A DNA stretch of 64,000 nucleotides from Symbiodinium natans (Eukaryota; Sar; Dinophyceae; Suessiales; Symbiodiniaceae), in assembly GCA_905221605.1 (NCBI GenBank), contig CAJNDS010002170.1, positions 462,398 through 526,397 of the forward strand, given 5' to 3'. The notes under the pieces were generated by a model. The model did no database searches, was not told the DNA's origin, and saw only the letters and a list, made by a program, of their open reading frames with translations. The position numbers were made by a program, and so were the translations under genes. Every line of letters starts with the position of its first letter. Positions within the stretch are counted from its first letter, which is position 1. Below, piece after piece: positions 11,301-21,139 of the stretch.

Positions 11301-14300
11301 TAGGGCTCAACATGCAAGGGTTGCTACTCCCACCTAGTTTGTCCACGGCCTTACATATACCGTTTCAGAACTTAGAACCAAGGTTTACGGTTTCGGGGCT
11401 TAGAGCAGAGGCATTATCTCCCAGAGTTGAGCAGGAGAAGGGGGGGGGGTAACCGAAGGGATAGGGTTTGGGCAGCTTGGGCGTTTGCCTCCAAGGGGTC
11501 GGCGGCACTGGCGGTAGCCATTAAATATATAAAATAGGTTTTACATTCTTAAATTGCTTGGGGTGTCCCAAACTTGGCCCAAAGCCGCTCCGAAAGCCAC
11601 CCCAAAGTCCTGTTAAAACAAACTCCGAAACCTTGTGCTCCACCCAGCGCGGCCTTGCGACGCTTGGATCTTCTGCTCCACCTGAGCTCAGCTTCTTGTT
11701 TCACTGGAGCTGCGGGCAGGCTTCGTAGTCTGGGTTCAGGGTTCTTTATTGGGGGTTTCTGAGCGTTCAGGTTTTGACGGTTTGAGCTTGAGGACGAGCT
11801 CCCGAAGCCTCAGCCGGCATGCCGACCGAATGCCTTGCGGTCCTTGAAGATCTGCACATGCCCCAAAGATTTTCTGGGACCATCCCAAGCCGACTGTTGA
11901 GGTCGGACTGCTTAGGTGTTCGAGTTGAGGGGCTTTGCATCTCGGATGCAGGGGCTCTATCGCTCTGGACAGTTCTGACCTAGGTCGGGAGACAGTCCTG
12001 CACAGCCCAGGCCCCAAACCCTACCAAAGCATACACAAACCCAACATACAACAACGCAAGGTTGCAAGTACAAGCCTTGTGGAGTGAAGGCCGCCCTAGC
12101 CCTTCAACTGCCCCTGGACCTTACTAAGCCCTAAAACCCTGGATCCTCAACCACAACACCAACCTGCAACCAACAGAAGGATGAGAACTCCAACCGCCTC
12201 AGCAGTGGTGTTGCTCACGGTCGCCTTGAGCGTGGCCAAGGCCCGATCGTCCTGGCGCCGCGCTTGCCGTCTGCTAGGATGGCCCTTAAAGCCCTCTGAA
12301 AAATATTCCTCAATATAGTCCTCTTAAACCCAATAAGGGAAAATAACAAATGCCCCTGAGTCTTTTGGGGTTTTGAAGGCTTTAGGGCGTGGGTTTTGGG
12401 ATCTTTCGGGTTGCGCTTTGCAGGTGTTGGGGTTTTCGGTGGGTGTTGACTGTGGTTGTGTTTCTTGAGGGTTGTAAGGATTTCAGGGTGTGGCGGTTTA
12501 GGGTGATCATGTGTTCAGGGCTTTGAGGCTTTAGGGCTTGAGGTCTTCGGGGCGCATAGGCTTGAGGTTTTGTACGGTTCGGGCCCATGTATTGGTTTGT
12601 AAGATTACTACGTTTGGTCTTGAGAGACCTCCCCCTTGACAATAGCAATAGGCGCAGCTACTCTGCGAGTGTGGGGGGATTCTGCCCTAGATTTTGGGCC
12701 CATTAACTACGAATCTGCAGGGTTTTGGCTGTGCTTGGAGCTAGCAGCAGCTTCGGACCCGATCAGGGGATCTAGGGTTTAGGGGCTTAGGTTTCAGCGG
12801 CTTTGAGGCTTTCAGGGTAAAGCTTGCTTGCCGCCGCTGAAGGCGAATGGATCCCAATCATGCTGCTCCGCCCATCCGAACGCCTTAGTCACACATTCCG
12901 TCCTCAACCCGAAACACTAGAATCCTTAAGCACCCAAGGGCCCTATAAGGCTTGCGACCCCCCAAGCCCCCAAAAACCCTAAAGCCCATAAGCTCCCAAA
13001 CCGCCAAACACTAATCACCCCTGAACCCTCACCTCTTCCGGCGGGAGATGTCCCCACTGCTGTGCAGCGGCAGACAAGCCTTACTCGGCTCAGTTAGCTC
13101 AGGCGGTTGGGTGGAGGCTCGGAAAACAAGTCCCCTCAATCGGCATGTACGAACTGAGGACTCGTCTCTTTCTCTCGGCCGTTTGAGCCTTTAAAGATCA
13201 CAAGAGCTTTTTGGGGCGCGGGAAGTCCGGAACCTTGAGCTGCAGAGCGAGCCGCGTTCTGCCTCTGCCTCCGCTTGGTTCACGTCCTCGCGTCAAGCTT
13301 TAGGGTGCTATGAACGTACGAATCTTGGGCTGGACGCAAAGTTCCTTGACAGGCGATTTCAATGAGGTTAATGGTGTGCTGTCATGAGATTCCTAATGGT
13401 AAGGGTTTTTAGAGGGTCTTTAGCTGGTCCAACATCCAGATCATGACTTCGTGAGTTAACTGACCAAGAACCCCCATTAACAGGATTTCCAAGGTGAAGA
13501 GATCATGTGTCACGTGGCTTGGAGGAAGAAAAGGTACTAAGTTAATGACAGGTTTTCATGAATGGTGCTTTTACTGGTGGATTTCCAAGAGAAGTCAATA
13601 AGCTTACTCACATGCTTCAAAAGCCCAAATGCCTAACTCCCTCGAGCCTAAACCCTGCGCATCCGCTCGCACTGTATAGCTCAGGTGCATGGGGGGAGCT
13701 CAGTGAACCCAACACTCTAAAGCCAGCATTTTTAACGGACGTGTCGGGCCTAGGAGTCTCCCTTAAAGGCTGGAGAGCGCAGGGTTCAGAGGGTTTTTTC
13801 TGCCCAGTTTTGGAGCTCAGGAGTCACAAAAAGCCCTCACCCAAATCGATCGCAACAAGCCTCTGAAGCATCCTAAGCCCTTACACCTGCGAAGCCCGTG
13901 CCGTGCTGTGGCCCTCCAGTGCTCCTGGCAGATGTCTCGCAGGGACGTGAAAACCTGCGGGCGTTGCCCAACGCCCCCAAAAAGGCCACTGATATTTTCT
14001 TAGCAAGGCCAGGCAAGAGTTGAGGCGCTCACTTTAACTGCTAAGCGCTTGTTGCAATCCGCCGTCGCCTTGCTGTGACAAGGCCTCTAAACCTTTTTGT
14101 GCAAAATGTGGCTTGCCAACGAATTTTGGGAGTGAACGAACCCTAAACCTTGAACTGTCCGGGCACAGGGTTTGTTGCTGTTGGCATATCAGGGGTCGCT
14201 CTGGAGCCCCTTAGCCCGAACCTGAAGGCCTAAGGAAGTTCCCTGGCCTCCACAGCCCTTGCATTCAAAACGGTCGGCAACGACCTCCCTTCATCTCATT

Positions 14301-16003
14301 CCTCAACCCTGAACTGGCTTAGGGTTTAGGGTTTAGGGTTTAGAGGGAGTTTAGGGTTTAGGGCTGAACCTCACAACCTGAACCCTGAACCGCCCTAAGC
14401 GCTGCCACAGGCCGTACCCTGGCAGCCTGGTCTTGGGGAGTTGCCCTTAAACCAACCCCAAACCTCAAATGAGGGATTCTCCATTAATTACTGTAGTCCC
14501 TTTTCTTGGGCAGCCAAAATACATATGTCTATACAACAATAGCAATAATAATTACTGTTAGCATTATTGTCCTAGTGATAAGTGATAATAATAATCAATT
14601 ATTATCATCATCAGAATAATAATAATAATAATCATCATCATCATCATCATCATAATGAGCTCCAGAGGGACCATGATTTCGAGAACCTCTCATATCGAAC
14701 CCGCACCCCGCCTTGATCTTTTCGCCGGCCTCCTGTGCCAAGCGGCGGAACCTGGGCCCCACCCGCGAGGGTTCAGGGTTTAGGGTTTAGGGTTTAGGGG
14801 ATTACGCAGGGTTTCCGGCTGGTGCAGGGTTCAGGGGGCCGAGGTCGTGGGACTTTGCTGACGTTTCGAGTTTGGACCGGAGGGTTCAGGGGCCGTAACC
14901 CCCTAAGCCCCTGTGCGCCACAGGCTTCAGGGTCGAAGCTCGCACTTCGCTTGTGTCTTTGCAGAAATGGGGTGCGCCACACCTTTTCGCCAGCAGAGCA
15001 TGCCCCAGAGCTGGGAAGTGCCCGAGCTGCTACCCAGCCTTCGCTCAAAATCCCTCACTCGTGGAAGGGGATGGCTGGTGGACCTGTGGCCCGGAGATCT
15101 GTGCAGATGAGCGTCTGACTTTGGTACACTTTGTATACTGCGAAGTTTTACCGAACGGCGTTTCTACTCGTCTATTTCACCCTATAGCATTCTCTTGGCT
15201 TTGCCAAGAGAATGCCACGGAGGAGGCCGAAGGCCTACAATGGCGCTCAAGCAGCGGTGGTGAACTCAAATGTATTGTCTAACATTCAAACGTATTCAAT
15301 TATATTTTTGTCGTGGTTGGCATGCCCAATGCCCAACCAGAACAGAGACCCGATCCAGCCTCAAGCCTGAAGCGACAGTGCTTTCATTTTGCATCTGCTG
15401 GCTTGAGTGCGCTTGAGGCTTAGAGTTTGGGGCTCGGGTGGACTGAATCGAGCCTTGCAAGGATTACTGGCTGCAAAATTGACTCTACAAGCTGGGCAGG
15501 TGCGTCCATCCCCTTTGAAGATGTCAAGACGAGCTTGAACCATGGTGTGAACCACTTTATTGACATGAGCGGATATGGCCAATCTATTCCAGCTGCTGTG
15601 GGTCACGCGAACCCAATGAAGCCGCATCGAGTGTCCACTTGGGGACGTCCCTTTACAGACGAACGGACACCACCTCCACCACCACCTCCACCTGCTCCGT
15701 GGAAGCCGTGGACGTGGTGCTGGTTGGCTTTGAGAGCTGCCAGCTGGTACATGCCGCTTCGGCTTCAAGGTGTGCTTCACGACGCCTCTCCACCTCCTTT
15801 TGGAAAGCGTCAGGGTGAGTGGCCACCATGGTGAGGTAGGCATTGAGCAGCTGCACGTAGACCTGATGGGTGGCCGCATCTGGAGGCAAGGCTCTCGGAG
15901 GCGTTGGTAACATCTTCGGCTCACAGGGATCACGGACCTCCTCTACCTGGCCTCCGGGCCAGTCAGGCCAGACGGGCCTCTCACAGCTTGCATGGCACCC
16001 CAT
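19..16003 (-). CDS. Gene A: large multi-exon gene, product not recognised, N-terminal MGC (possible lipidation); 3' end off the left edge
   Basis: I do not recognise this protein. Exons, 5' to 3': 15657-16003 (ATG), 14712-14751, 14222-14284, 13887-14027, 13550-13614, ~13425-13517, ~13247-13286, 13033-13079, 12832-12883, 12711-12750, ~12180-12273, 11834-11873, 11644-11681, 11454-11507, 11188-11236, 11091-11138, ~10876-10957, 9733-9792, 9582-9644, 7717-7791, 7577-7638, 7356-7405, 7257-7297, 6997-7186, 6800-6946, ~6440-6494, 6265-6371, 6097-6205, 5750-5899, 5645-5700, 5337-5393, 4944-5013, 4383-4442, 3947-4010, 3711-3811, 3247-3291, 2550-2647, 2206-2260, ~1606-1690, 1163-1254, ~220-276, 19-133. 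Where both ends are clear, neighbouring phases agree and frames stay open, giving about 1,100 codons. Two extra exons at 14.89-15.10 kb would also fit the phase. The N-terminus MGCHASC fits the MGxxxS myristoylation pattern with two cysteines beside it. Most introns are GT-AG; several need GC donors. The last three exons are the least certain in frame. Confidence 0.58.
2296..2342. repeat. 47-bp pure poly-C run
   Basis: An uninterrupted C homopolymer directly upstream (on the coding minus strand) of gene A exon 2206-2260. Similar but shorter runs are near 21770, 25446, 25861, 32145, 49750, 50849 and 55133 (C on plus) and near 20215, 29265, 30293 and 47877 (G on plus). Some are followed by runs of A or preceded by runs of T. 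Confidence 0.95.
5750..5899 (-). CDS. Gene A internal exon (best-defined core exon)
   Basis: Exactly 50 codons, phase 0 at both ends, between acceptor CACGCCAG and donor GTTATC. The peptide reads YNMLIDEVHIITSAAVMTDV at its start and is a mixed hydrophobic and charged, globular-looking segment. The upstream exon 6097-6205 ends in phase 0 and the downstream exon 5645-5700 starts in phase 0, so three exons read as one frame (about 104 codons) without any adjustment. This is among the strongest local evidence that gene A is real. Confidence 0.65.
6997..7186 (-). CDS. Gene A internal exon
   Basis: An open stretch of 63 codons plus one base after a classic pyrimidine-tract acceptor (CCCCTGTCAG). 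It ends at a GTTTTA donor. The leftover G joins the AT that opens 6800-6946 to give Asp. The peptide begins LASLLAAAAKPAELPINRP and is alanine-rich, then aromatic and acidic. A split into 7112-7186 and 6997-7072 is also possible, but the 39 bases between are in frame and open, so one exon is simpler. Confidence 0.6.
7886..9233 (-). pseudogene. Frameshifted SF3 (D5/P4 primase-type) helicase-like coding block inside a gene A intron
   Basis: The first ATG of the block is at 9233, and the frame is open back to 9419 without one. The upstream part resembles superfamily 3 helicases of the D5/phage P4 primase type. Walker-A-like GVSPGGVGQS is at about residues 109-118 of the ATG form, ITGQEAPE is near a Walker-B position (about 159-166), YKRTMSGD is at about 176-183, and EVNR near the Asn motif is at about 207-210. 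The Walker A lysine is replaced by glutamine (GQS, not GKS), so ATPase activity is doubtful. At the A6 run at 8436-8441 the frame changes by one base; coding character continues in another frame to 7886. The block has about 1,350 bp with no intron, unlike the host gene's 40-150 bp exons. It lies wholly in intron 7792-9581, whose flanking exons are in phase without it. It could be a dead mobile or viral element or a retrocopy. The family call is from motifs only. Confidence 0.5.
8436..8441 (-). other. Frameshift site in the SF3-like block (A6/T6 run)
   Basis: Coding character moves by one frame exactly at this six-base homopolymer: upstream peptide ends around DPTLSKFF and downstream peptide continues as LKHRLLDTVYNGPSKRS. 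Five bases instead of six would keep a single frame. It may be a true inactivating indel or a sequencing/assembly error. Confidence 0.6.
9890..10700. repeat. C-rich polypyrimidine domain
   Basis: About 800 bp in which the plus strand is nearly all C and T with periodic A (CCCCCACC and CCTTCCCC units), the core being 10230-10350 and 10583-10597. It sits in the intron of gene A between exons 10876-10957 and 9733-9792, so the transcript would carry a G-rich run. Long proline or glycine open frames here are artefacts of composition. Confidence 0.9.
10473..10851. repeat. 37-bp exact direct repeat and a 61-bp imperfect tandem duplication
   Basis: The 37-bp block starting AGACTCGATCAGATGACTGA occurs at 10473-10509 and 10815-10851, 342 bp apart. 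Between them, segments starting at 10694 and 10755 repeat with a 61-bp offset (both contain GGCTCATGG and TTTTACGGGCCTC). They mark local duplications beside the polypyrimidine domain. A shorter piece (GACTCGATCAGA) recurs near 20433. Confidence 0.85.
14222..14284 (-). CDS. Gene A exon with a CxxCGGxG cysteine motif
   Basis: Twenty-one codons, phase 0 at both ends, acceptor GGGAG and donor GTTCGG. The peptide contains FECKGCGGQG, matching the CxxCxGxG repeat of DnaJ-type zinc fingers. Only one copy is visible, where DnaJ has four, and no J domain (HPD) was seen in the other gene A exons. A single zinc-knuckle-like site or chance are both possible. Neighbouring exons 14712-14751 and 13887-14027 are phase-compatible. 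Confidence 0.45.
14318..14370 (+). repeat. Interstitial telomere-like TTTAGGG repeats
   Basis: Several consecutive TTTAGGG units with one AGAGGGAG interruption. Further short runs are at 14766-14800, 11287-11307 and (reverse, CCCTAAA/CCCCTAAAC) 31420-31497. Single or decayed copies occur throughout the window, often at or near intron ends, where GTTTAGGG acts as a donor. Confidence 0.85.
14525..14655. repeat. AT-rich stretch with AAT and ATC trinucleotide repeats
   Basis: AATAATAAT followed by (ATC)n at 14590-14652, in a gene A intron. No coding potential seen. Confidence 0.85.
15657..16003 (-). CDS. Gene A, first coding exon (MGCHASC start)
   Basis: This is the longest exon of gene A: 115 codons plus two bases, then a GTAAAG donor at 15651-15656. 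The ATG at 16003 opens MGCHASCERPVW. Gly2 and Ser6 match the N-myristoylation pattern, and Cys3 and Cys7 could be palmitoylated. The middle (about residues 40-85) is helical, with charged stretches such as FQKEVERRREAHLEAEAA. The end is rich in Thr, Ser and Val. The two leftover bases (CT) join in phase to the single leading G of 14712-14751. The start choice rests on this being the first ATG in the frame, 342 bp past the gene B stop. A pyrimidine-rich stretch just upstream could serve trans-splicing, but I see no spliced-leader acceptor I would defend. The plus strand is also open here for 135 codons and is rejected because the neighbouring exons are all minus. Confidence 0.55.
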
Positions 16004-16345
16004 GACAATTGCCCGGGAGAAGGAGCGAAGGAGCGAGCCTCCAGCGGGTTAAAAAAAGGGGCAGCGAAGATGGGCCGAGGGCTTCTGCTCAACGTACGTG
16101 TCGAAGGCTAACCCCTGATTTCGACCATGCTGGTATATTCTGCGGAATCCTCTGAGATACAGAAAACCCTAAGCTTTTTAAACCCCAGTGCTAGCTCCTA
16201 CACACCGACTTTTGAAAGGCTCGAAATTCCGAACGACAAGCGAGAAGCCCGAAACTTTCAACCGAAATGCTAAAGAACTCCCTGACTGACTCAAGCACCC
16301 CACCCCTCCCCCAACCCCCCCCAACAAGCTGAACGACTCAGTCCC

Positions 16346-19300
16346 CTACTTGGCCAGCTCGGATTCCATGTGGCTCACGCGCACCTGGCAGATGGGTTTG
16401 GTGAAGGCTACGGGTGCTCATGAGTCTCTCTTGGTTTGTTGCTGTTTCAGGCTTATGGTTTGGGGGAGTGGCTAGGCTGACAAGCGTTTGTGGAGCTAGG
16501 AGATCAGAAGCAATGCAGATGTCAAAGATCCATGAATGCACCCGTACCGACTGGAAGACGGCCGCTGCAACCAACATTGAACCGTTTTGCTGTCCACTTG
16601 TTCCTCCCTCGGCACACAAAACTGTGTGAAACACTCGTCGCACCAATGTCTCCGACCCGAAAAAAAAGCAGCCCTAAACCCTGCGCCAAATTCTGACTGA
16701 AAGCTTCAGCTCTCAACTAGAAGGAGAGCTCAGGGGCTTCACTCGGCCCTGTACAAAGCCCATACCGAACAAACACACTCCAACCTCGAGCTTTCAAGCC
16801 TCCCATGTCCTCATGCTTCAACCCTGAGCCCTCGTGACCACGGAAGAGCTTGGGCCCAGGTCAGAGCCCAGCTGTGTCTGCAAAACCCCAGAACAAACCC
16901 ACTCTCCCCCCCGCCTTGCAGCGAAGCACCTGGCAAGGTCTGGAATGGCGAACGCTTTGCTGTTTAGGCTGACAAGGGCAAGGGGGAGTTCCCGCTCTGG
17001 CTTCGGGGTGTCTTTGGCGTCCAAGGCAATTGAACCACCTGGGATTTATTGCTCGGACCTATTGCTGTACTTCGGGGGCTTTCGGGCCCTGGCTTCTCGA
17101 GCGAAGCTCGCTTCCCGAATCCGTGGAACTGGCTTAGGCTCGGCATCTATACGAACCAAGTCAGAAACTCTCTTCTGTTGCTCCTCTCTTTCCATGGCTG
17201 GCAGCAAGCTCTGGGTGCCAGGTATGACGCGTTCGAAAGTCTGAGGTCTTGGGCTTAGGGCATATAGCCATGCAGGGACAAGGCTTCTGATGGCACGAAA
17301 CTCTGGGAGCTCTCTCCTGCCCTCAACCCTCCTCCCCTCTAAAACTAAAACTACAGGGCGCTTTTAGGTTCTAGAGGCTAAGACGCTTTAGAGCTGAGAA
17401 GGCTTAGAGATGTCTAGAGGCTTTCCTTCTTTTGAAGCTTCGGCTTTAGGACACGGGCCGAGATGCAGATACCGTCGAAACCATGTTTCTTGGAAATTCC
17501 TTTGCAAGCCCTAATTCAGCCATACCCCCCCTATAAGCCTCGGAAAGCCCTTGCACGACTGAACGTTAGAGGGCCTCGCTGTTGTTCTTGAGCGCGGCCA
17601 CTTGGCCGTTCGGGCCCCGGACTTCGGGTTGCCTGGAATTGGGGCCGCTGTTCTGAGTTAGGCTTTCGGGCTCAAGGATTTGGAGTTGGTAACTAGATGT
17701 TCATGCTTGAGGGCGCTGCTCCTCAGGTTCTTTGGGGCTTTCGGGTTGGTAAGGTTTCCAGTATGAAGGCCCTTCTACAAAAGCCACGGGGCACAAAGCA
17801 CCACCAACAGAGAAGAGGGAAAGCGAGCGCCAGGTAGGGGCCCAAGTCAACCCAGAAGTCCCCCGGCCTCTCTTGCACCTCCCGCCTTGCCAGCGCCACG
17901 GCGCTCTGCGCCTTTCGGGGGGGCTGGACAGTTGCAAGCTTTGGCTCTCTAGACGAGTACGGCCCCTTTCAGTGTGTTCAAAACGACCGAAGGCAGAGAT
18001 GTGACAAGCTACGTATGGGAACTTCCTCCTTCTTTGGAGGTTGGGCGTATGTCTACAAACAACACCAACATCCTGAAGCTCTAAACCCTCAACTAAGCTG
18101 CAGCTCTCCTTAGATCTTACGGAGATGGCCTCCAGCTCTGCAGCATGCGCCTCCTCCAGGCATTCCTGCTCTAGCTTCTCCGAGTTTGCGGGACTCGAGG
18201 TCTAGCTGAGACTCCGGCTTTGGGGATTTGGGGCGGGGCGGGTGGGGAGGGGGGGTGGCTTTGGGTTTTCTGGAATTGTTTTGTTGCGCGGTTGTCCTCC
18301 ATCTTCTCGGTGGTGGCCTTGCGGAGGACGCCTGACGACGCAGAGTTCAGGGTCTGGCTTGAAGGGGCTTCAGGGTTGTTCGGGTTTAGGGCTTCACTGT
18401 TTTGGCGCTCAGGGGCTTCAACCTTGGGGTTGTTTTTTTGACGTTCAGGAAGCTTAAGGGGTCTGGGGGGGTTCGTAGCTCTCCGGGACTTGCCCCTCTG
18501 GCGGACAAAAACAGCCGGCAGTTGATCGTAGCGCGCAGAAGAATGCCCTTCTCGCCTCCAGAGTGATGAGGGTTTAGGGCTTAGCGGGGCTCCGCGTTCT
18601 TTAGGGCTCTAAGTTCACCTACACCGCGACAGTTCCACAATCGTGGCCAAAACCATAAACAACCTCAAAAGCTGCTATCAGCAAACAAACCCTAGAACAC
18701 TGGAACACCTAAACTTTCCAAACTGGGTTGCCCGGACACGTAAGAAGTTAATTAAGCATCCTCCTCTTCACAGTATGGAGGTTCTGTAGGAAGCTAACCA
18801 ATAAAAGAAGGAATTCAACGGTACTTGCAGCACTGCCAGGCATCCTAGCACCCGAGCTTGTTCCTAAAGGCTTTAGAGCCCCAAAACCTTAACGACATCC
18901 AAGCTCCTGCAGTACCTTTCATCGCGCCTGCCAGGCTCTGCATGCGCTGGACAGCTACTTCCGCTGCGTCCACTTGCTCCTGCCAGGGCTTCACAGTTTT
19001 TCGATTTGGGGCCGTGGCATTTTTGCGCTTTGCGGTGTTAGGGGCGTTGAGCAGGATACCAGAGGAGGCGAGGTGAAGGGTGCCAGAGGGGATGATTAGG
19101 GTTTTGGTCAGGGTTGACTGACCTGAGGTTCATGTAACTAGCCCTGAACCCCAAGCCCTAAATGGGGACTGACCCCTTTTGCCACCCTAGAGCGGCCTAA
19201 GCCCTCAACTCTACTTACTGTGCTAAAACCCGAAGCCCGAATCCCTAAGTGCTTAGCCCGAAAACCCGAACCCAGAATCCCAAAACCCTTTGGGGAAAGC

Positions 19301-20620
19301 CCGGCCTTCATGCTGAACACGACGTGGTTCTTCCTGCGCGCTGTCGTGTCGAGCTGGAACTTGCGCACCTCAGAGCTTAGGGCACTCTTGTGTGAGAGAG
19401 AGTGTGTGTGTGTGTCTTGGACCCCCCACCAAAAGCCTTTGCAAGCACGGCAAGCCCACGGCTTCTCAGGGGAGTCGGGAAGTAGGCACTTTGCAAACTC
19501 AGCAACAACAAGTAGCAAGTAAACCTCAGGAAGCCCGAAATCTTGTTGTTGAAGATTGGAGAGGTGGCCTAGATGGTCTTAGGTCAGCACTGAACAAGCA
19601 AGGGAATTTGAGGCCGTAGGGTCTCAGGGAAACTTAAGGCTTGACGCGGCTTGGGCTTTTTAGCTTTTGGGCTCCCACTCTCCCAAGACCAGAGCAAAGA
19701 AGCAGCGGCGCTTGGGTGCATTTTTGCAAAGGAAGGGACGGTTTTAGAGGGCGGGTCCTACCGTGGAAGTCCCAAAAGCGTGCCTCAAATTGAGCCCTGC
19801 TCCCCAGCTCCCAAGCCTGAGCTGCATTAAGCCAAGCTGCTCTCTCGGCATTGGCATCGAGCTGCCTCTTCACCTGCCCAGCTCTAAAGGTTTTAGGGGA
19901 AAAGGGGCTGTTGACGGTCCTGAGGGTTCTAGGATGCTTCTGTTCTGCTTTTAGGGCTACCAGACAATGCCTATGGTCACATGCCTTGCCTTCTCAAGCT
20001 CTCTGCGGGCATCGGCGGCTGTCACCTGCCCAGCTCTGACGTAAGTGTGCTGGTCCCAAGCGCAAGGTTGTTTTGCAGGACTTTGGTTCCAGGATTGCGC
20101 CCGCAACGCGTAAACAGATCCTCAACCCTGAGCTACAAACTCTAAACCTTGTCGACTCCACCTGGGCTCTAACTCTCTATACCAATTCTTCTCTGTTCCG
20201 GGGGGCGGCGGGGGGGGGGGGGGGGGGGACCCCAGCCTCTGCCAAGCGGCCTACCTCCACCATCTTGAGGCTAACCTCGGAACGCTCCGGAATATTTTGG
20301 GGTGTTCGTGGCTAACGATCCAGAGAGACAAATGCCCCGTAGGTCATAGTGCAAATCCTGTATTCCCGAACTGAGGGGTGGTGGTGTGCGACCATGGAAG
20401 CCGATGTTTCTTGTTTGTGCGCCTCTTATGCGACTCGATCAGACTGGAGCATCAATGAGTGCAGCCTAGAATCTAAAAACCACCCACCCTCGATGTGTCC
20501 AAAGGGCACACCTAAGTCTCACACTTGCCAGGCAGGGTTACCCCTGCCCCGTTCCCCGTCCCAAGGCTTGAGCGTACTTGTGCGCGTCGGCCACGGCGGA
20601 GAGGGCCAGGGCTGCTGCCT
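16346..20620 (-). CDS. Gene B, 3' part with stop codon; coiled-coil-like protein, not recognised
   Basis: Exons, 5' to 3': ~20572-20620, 20255-20275, 19981-20025, 19762-19861, 19423-19497, 19306-19368, 18916-18979, 18490-18555, 18288-18331, 18121-18177, 17809-17923, 17157-17197, 16930-16968, 16346-16384 (ends ESELAK then TAG). From 19497 to the stop, ten consecutive exons agree in phase, including split codons at 18916/18490, 18490/18288 and 17809/17157. Between 19762 and 19497 the phases do not match, so one exon is probably missed. Peptides are helix-prone and rich in Ala, Glu, Lys and Arg (for example KLEQECLEEAHAAELEAIS and MEREEQQKRVSDL), suggesting coiled coil. One exon (19423-19497) has a CRACKGFW pair of cysteines. 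Donors include GC sites (GCCGGG, GCAACA). No catalytic motif was seen. Confidence 0.58.
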
Positions 20621-21139
20621 CCAAGGGCTTAAAGTTTGCCCTTCGGGTCTTGAGCCTTCGCGTAGGACCCTCTGTGCACCCTAGACCTAGCCTTTCCATG
20701 TCAAGCCTTGAAAACCAGACCTCAAAGCAACTCAAGGCATGCTGGGCCTGTAAACCTCAAATCCCAACTGGCTGCGAGCTTGTCCGACCCTTCATGTGGA
20801 TCTGTTTACTTCCACGATCCTGCCGATGTAACGCGGCACAAGCAAGCCGAGTGCACGCCTACGCCTGACCCAACGCCGCAGGACTTTGTTGAGGCTGAGC
20901 TGTTTTGGGGGTTCACGGCCCAGGGACACTTTCGGGATGCCAGATGTCTGGCATCGGGTTTCCGCCATGTGCTGCAGAACCGACTATGTACTGTACCTGA
21001 GGACTGCCTGAAAGTGCCAGGATACATACATTGTGAGGTCTTGGACTCGGTGTTCATTGAAACAAAAAAACCTGAACCTTGATTAAAAACCTTATTCTCC
21101 ACAAGGCTTCCTCGACACCCCGTGCCCTGACCCTCAAAC

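Noticed and set aside
12180-12300. Plus-strand ATG with signal-peptide-like start (MRTPTASAVVLLTVALSVAK)
   Set aside because: It overlaps a gene A exon whose upstream junction is in phase; most likely its mirror image.
13085-13160. tRNA-like A-box (TAGCTCAGGCGG)
   Set aside because: No B-box or foldable T-arm follows, and the region lies just outside a gene A exon.
14965-15123. Plus-strand 53-codon frame with paired cysteines (GKCPSCYPAF, WWTCGPEIC), zinc-ribbon-like
   Set aside because: It has an acceptor and a possible donor, but the minus strand offers phase-compatible gene A exons over the same bases, and all reliable neighbours are minus. Left as an unproven alternative.
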